The position numbers and the translations under genes were made by a program. A stretch of DNA of 64,000 bases from Acidobacteriota bacterium (GTDB lineage Bacteria; Acidobacteriota; Blastocatellia; Pyrinomonadales; Pyrinomonadaceae), in the NCBI GenBank assembly GCA_019639175.1, contig JAHBSK010000007.1:1-64000 (forward strand), given 5' to 3'. The notes under the pieces are model-generated. The model was not told where the DNA came from. It searched no databases and saw only the letters and a list, made by a program, of their open reading frames with translations. Position 1 is the stretch's first letter, and every line of letters begins with the position of its first letter. This document shows, in pieces, positions 62,178-64,000 of this stretch.

Positions 62178-64000
62178 CTAGTCTTTCTTCTCGTCTTCGA
62201 CATCGACATATTCGGCATCGATGACGTTGTCGTCAGCGGAAGAAGAGTCGCCTCCGTCCGAGCCGGCGGAAGCCGATGAAGCCTGCTCGTCCGCAGCTCC
62301 GTCTCCGCCGTCGGCGGCCGATCCGGCCTGGCTGTAGAGAACCTCAGCAAGCTTGTGCGAAGCCGTCTGCAGCCTTTCGTATGCGTTGTTCATCGCATCC
62401 GGGTCGCTGCCGCCAAGGGCTGTTTTCGATTCGGATATCGCAGCTTCGATCTCACCGGCAGCCGCCGCGTCCAGTTTGTCCTTGTTCTCGGCGAGAGTTT
62501 TCTCAACGCTGTAAACAAGCCCATCCAGACGGTTGCGTGCCTCGATCTCGGCCTTTTTCTTCTCATCCTCACCGGCGTGCGATTCGGCATCCTTCATCAT
62601 CTTGTCGATCTCTTCCTTAGAAAGTCCCGACGAAGATGTGATGGTGATCTTCTGCTCACGGCCCGTTCCGACATCCTTGGCAGAAACGTTCACGATGCCG
62701 TTCGCGTCAATGTCGAACGTGACCTCGACCTGCGGAACACCGCGTGGTGCGGGCGGAATGCCGACAAGGTGAAACTTGCCGAGCGTCTTGTTGTCCGCAG
62801 CCATCGGGCGTTCGCCCTGCAGAACATGCACCTCAACGCTGGTCTGATTATCAGCCGCCGTCGAGAATATCTCGCTCTTGCGTGTCGGGATGGTCGTGTT
62901 GCGCAGTATCATCTGTGTGAACACGCCGCCGAGCGTTTCAATGCCGAGCGTCAGCGGTGTCACGTCAAGCAGCAGAATGTCTGTCTTCTCACCGCCGAGA
63001 ACACCGGCCTGAACCGCCGCTCCGAGCGAAACGACCTCATCAGGATTAACGGATTTGTTCGGGTCCTTGCCGAAGAGTTCCTTTACCATTTCCTGAACCT
63101 TCGGAATGCGGGTAGAACCGCCGACAAGCACCACCTCGTCAATATCCTTTGCCGTGACACCGGCGTCCTTAAGGGCCTGTTCGACCGGCGGCATAAGCCT
63201 TTTCAGGATAGATTCGGCAAGCGCCTCAAATTTTGACCTGGTCAATTTCATGACCAGATGCTTCGGGCCTGACGCGTCGGCTGTGATGAACGGCAGGTTG
63301 ATCTCCGTTTCCATTGCCGATGAAAGCTCGACCTTTGCCTTTTCAGCGGCCTCTTTCAGACGCTGAAGAGCCATCTTGTCCGATGTCAGGTCAATGCCCT
63401 GATCTTTCTTAAATTCGTCAATGATCCATTTGATCAACACTTCGTCAACGTCGTCGCCGCCAAGGTGCGTGTCGCCGTTGGTCGATTTCACCTCGACAAC
63501 GCCTTCGCCAACTTCAAGCACCGATATATCGAACGTGCCGCCGCCAAAGTCGAACACGGCGATGGTCTCGTCCTTCTTTTTGTCCAAACCGTAAGCCAAA
63601 GCGGCCGCGGTCGGTTCGTTGACAATGCGCAGAACCTCAAGGCCCGCGATCTTGCCTGCGTCCTTGGTCGCCTGACGCTGAGCGTCATTAAAATATGCCG
63701 GAACGGTGATAACTGCCTTTTCGACCTTTGCCCCGAGGTAATCCTCGGCTGACTGCTTCAGCTTTTGCAGAACCATCGCCGCTATCTCCGGCGGGCTGTA
63801 CTGCTTGCCTTCCGCCTCTATGCGGACATCGCCGTTCGAGGCCTTTACGACCTTGTACGGCACCTGCTTGATCTCGTCCTGAACCTCATCGAACTTGCGT
63901 CCCATGAACCGCTTGATCGAATAAAGCGTGTTCTCCGGGTTAGTGACGGCCTGTCGTTTTGCAACCTGACCCACAAGGCGGTTGCCGTCCTTTGCAAAAG
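62178..64000 (-). CDS. dnaK: chaperone protein DnaK (5' end outside window)
   Basis: Hsp70 ATPase that folds and protects proteins, with DnaJ. About 606 residues are visible; roughly the first 40, including the first phosphate loop, lie past the right edge. Visible are [76 protein letters not shown] phosphate 2 loop and [19 protein letters not shown]. The substrate-binding domain and lid follow, ending in a long acidic tail [11 protein letters not shown]. Heads the cluster dnaK, toxin-antitoxin, dnaJ, hspR. Confidence 0.96.
   Translation of the reverse strand, partial: FAKDGNRLVGQVAKRQAVTNPENTLYSIKRFMGRKFDEVQDEIKQVPYKVVKASNGDVRIEAEGKQYSPPEIAAMVLQKLKQSAEDYLGAKVEKAVITVPAYFNDAQRQATKDAGKIAGLEVLRIVNEPTAAALAYGLDKKKDETIAVFDFGGGTFDISVLEVGEGVVEVKSTNGDTHLGGDDVDEVLIKWIIDEFKKDQGIDLTSDKMALQRLKEAAEKAKVELSSAMETEINLPFITADASGPKHLVMKLTRSKFEALAESILKRLMPPVEQALKDAGVTAKDIDEVVLVGGSTRIPKVQEMVKELFGKDPNKSVNPDEVVSLGAAVQAGVLGGEKTDILLLDVTPLTLGIETLGGVFTQMILRNTTIPTRKSEIFSTAADNQTSVEVHVLQGERPMAADNKTLGKFHLVGIPPAPRGVPQVEVTFDIDANGIVNVSAKDVGTGREQKITITSSSGLSKEEIDKMMKDAESHAGEDEKKKAEIEARNRLDGLVYSVEKTLAENKDKLDAAAAGEIEAAISESKTALGGSDPDAMNNAYERLQTASHKLAEVLYSQAGSAADGGDGAADEQASSASAGSDGGDSSSADDNVIDAEYVDVEDEKKD

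Noticed and set aside
59561..64000. HAIR operator for HspR
   Set aside because: Only half-sites such as TCAAG near 60340 were seen; no CTTGAGT-N7-ACTCAAG match in the visible part, and the dnaK promoter is outside the window.

Overview
The window reads as a bacterial chromosome segment of moderate GC with densely packed genes on both strands. Several traits point to a Gram-negative bacterium, most plausibly an Acidobacteriota of the Blastocatellia/Pyrinomonadaceae type: split ADP-heptose genes (rfaE1/rfaE2), a carboxypeptidase-regulatory TonB-dependent outer-membrane protein of the Oar type, a futalosine-pathway menaquinone enzyme (MqnE), a fused Kgd-type 2-oxoglutarate enzyme, FG-GAP repeat and DUF4388 proteins, and an HspR-type heat-shock regulator. 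This placement is inference from gene content; no rRNA gene is present.

Layout. 1-8.1 kb: a REP-like palindrome, small DUF proteins, a threonine aldolase, a glycerophosphodiesterase, cmk, and tRNA-Arg and tRNA-His flanking a small HNH gene. 8.2-19.7 kb: a secreted subtilase, an FG-GAP protein, rfaE1-rfaE2-hyp-rsmE (+), then a minus-strand run of DNA methyltransferase, HAS-barrel-like protein, zinc-ribbon membrane protein, PolB-like exonuclease and VWA protein, then two glycine-zipper paralogues, the second behind a sigma-54-type promoter. 19.8-24.3 kb: mqnE followed by a cassette array. Small accessory genes (HTH antitoxin-like; DUF4265 plus RHH/PIN toxin-antitoxin; two Uma2 nucleases) are each followed by a diverged copy of the 3' end of mqnE. 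24.3-36.4 kb: a membrane-anchored FMN glutamate-synthase-like protein, then an island of ArsR regulators with SRPBCC/AHSA1, VOC, RibD-like, DUF1801, SnoaL-like and DoxX genes. At its end DUF2695 and PDDEXK genes are wedged between doxX and a diverged copy of the doxX 3' end. 36.5-50 kb: FMN reductase, katG with a PerR-like box, a nucleotide-sugar epimerase, S41 protease, RDD protein, then ribH-nusB-hyp and kgd-capA. 50-64 kb (mostly minus): smc with an unusual acidic head insertion, a DUF4388 protein, a large Oar-like TonB receptor, and the heat-shock cluster dnaK-[RHH antitoxin-MazF]-dnaJ-hspR. In that cluster mazF carries an in-frame TGA where the family usually has Cys. dnaK runs off the right edge of the window.

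The most striking feature is the repeated gene-plus-host-gene-3'-tail architecture at mqnE, with a second, independent instance at doxX. It resembles integron cassettes in compactness and orientation, but the repeated site is the 3' end of a housekeeping gene and no recombinase is encoded nearby.
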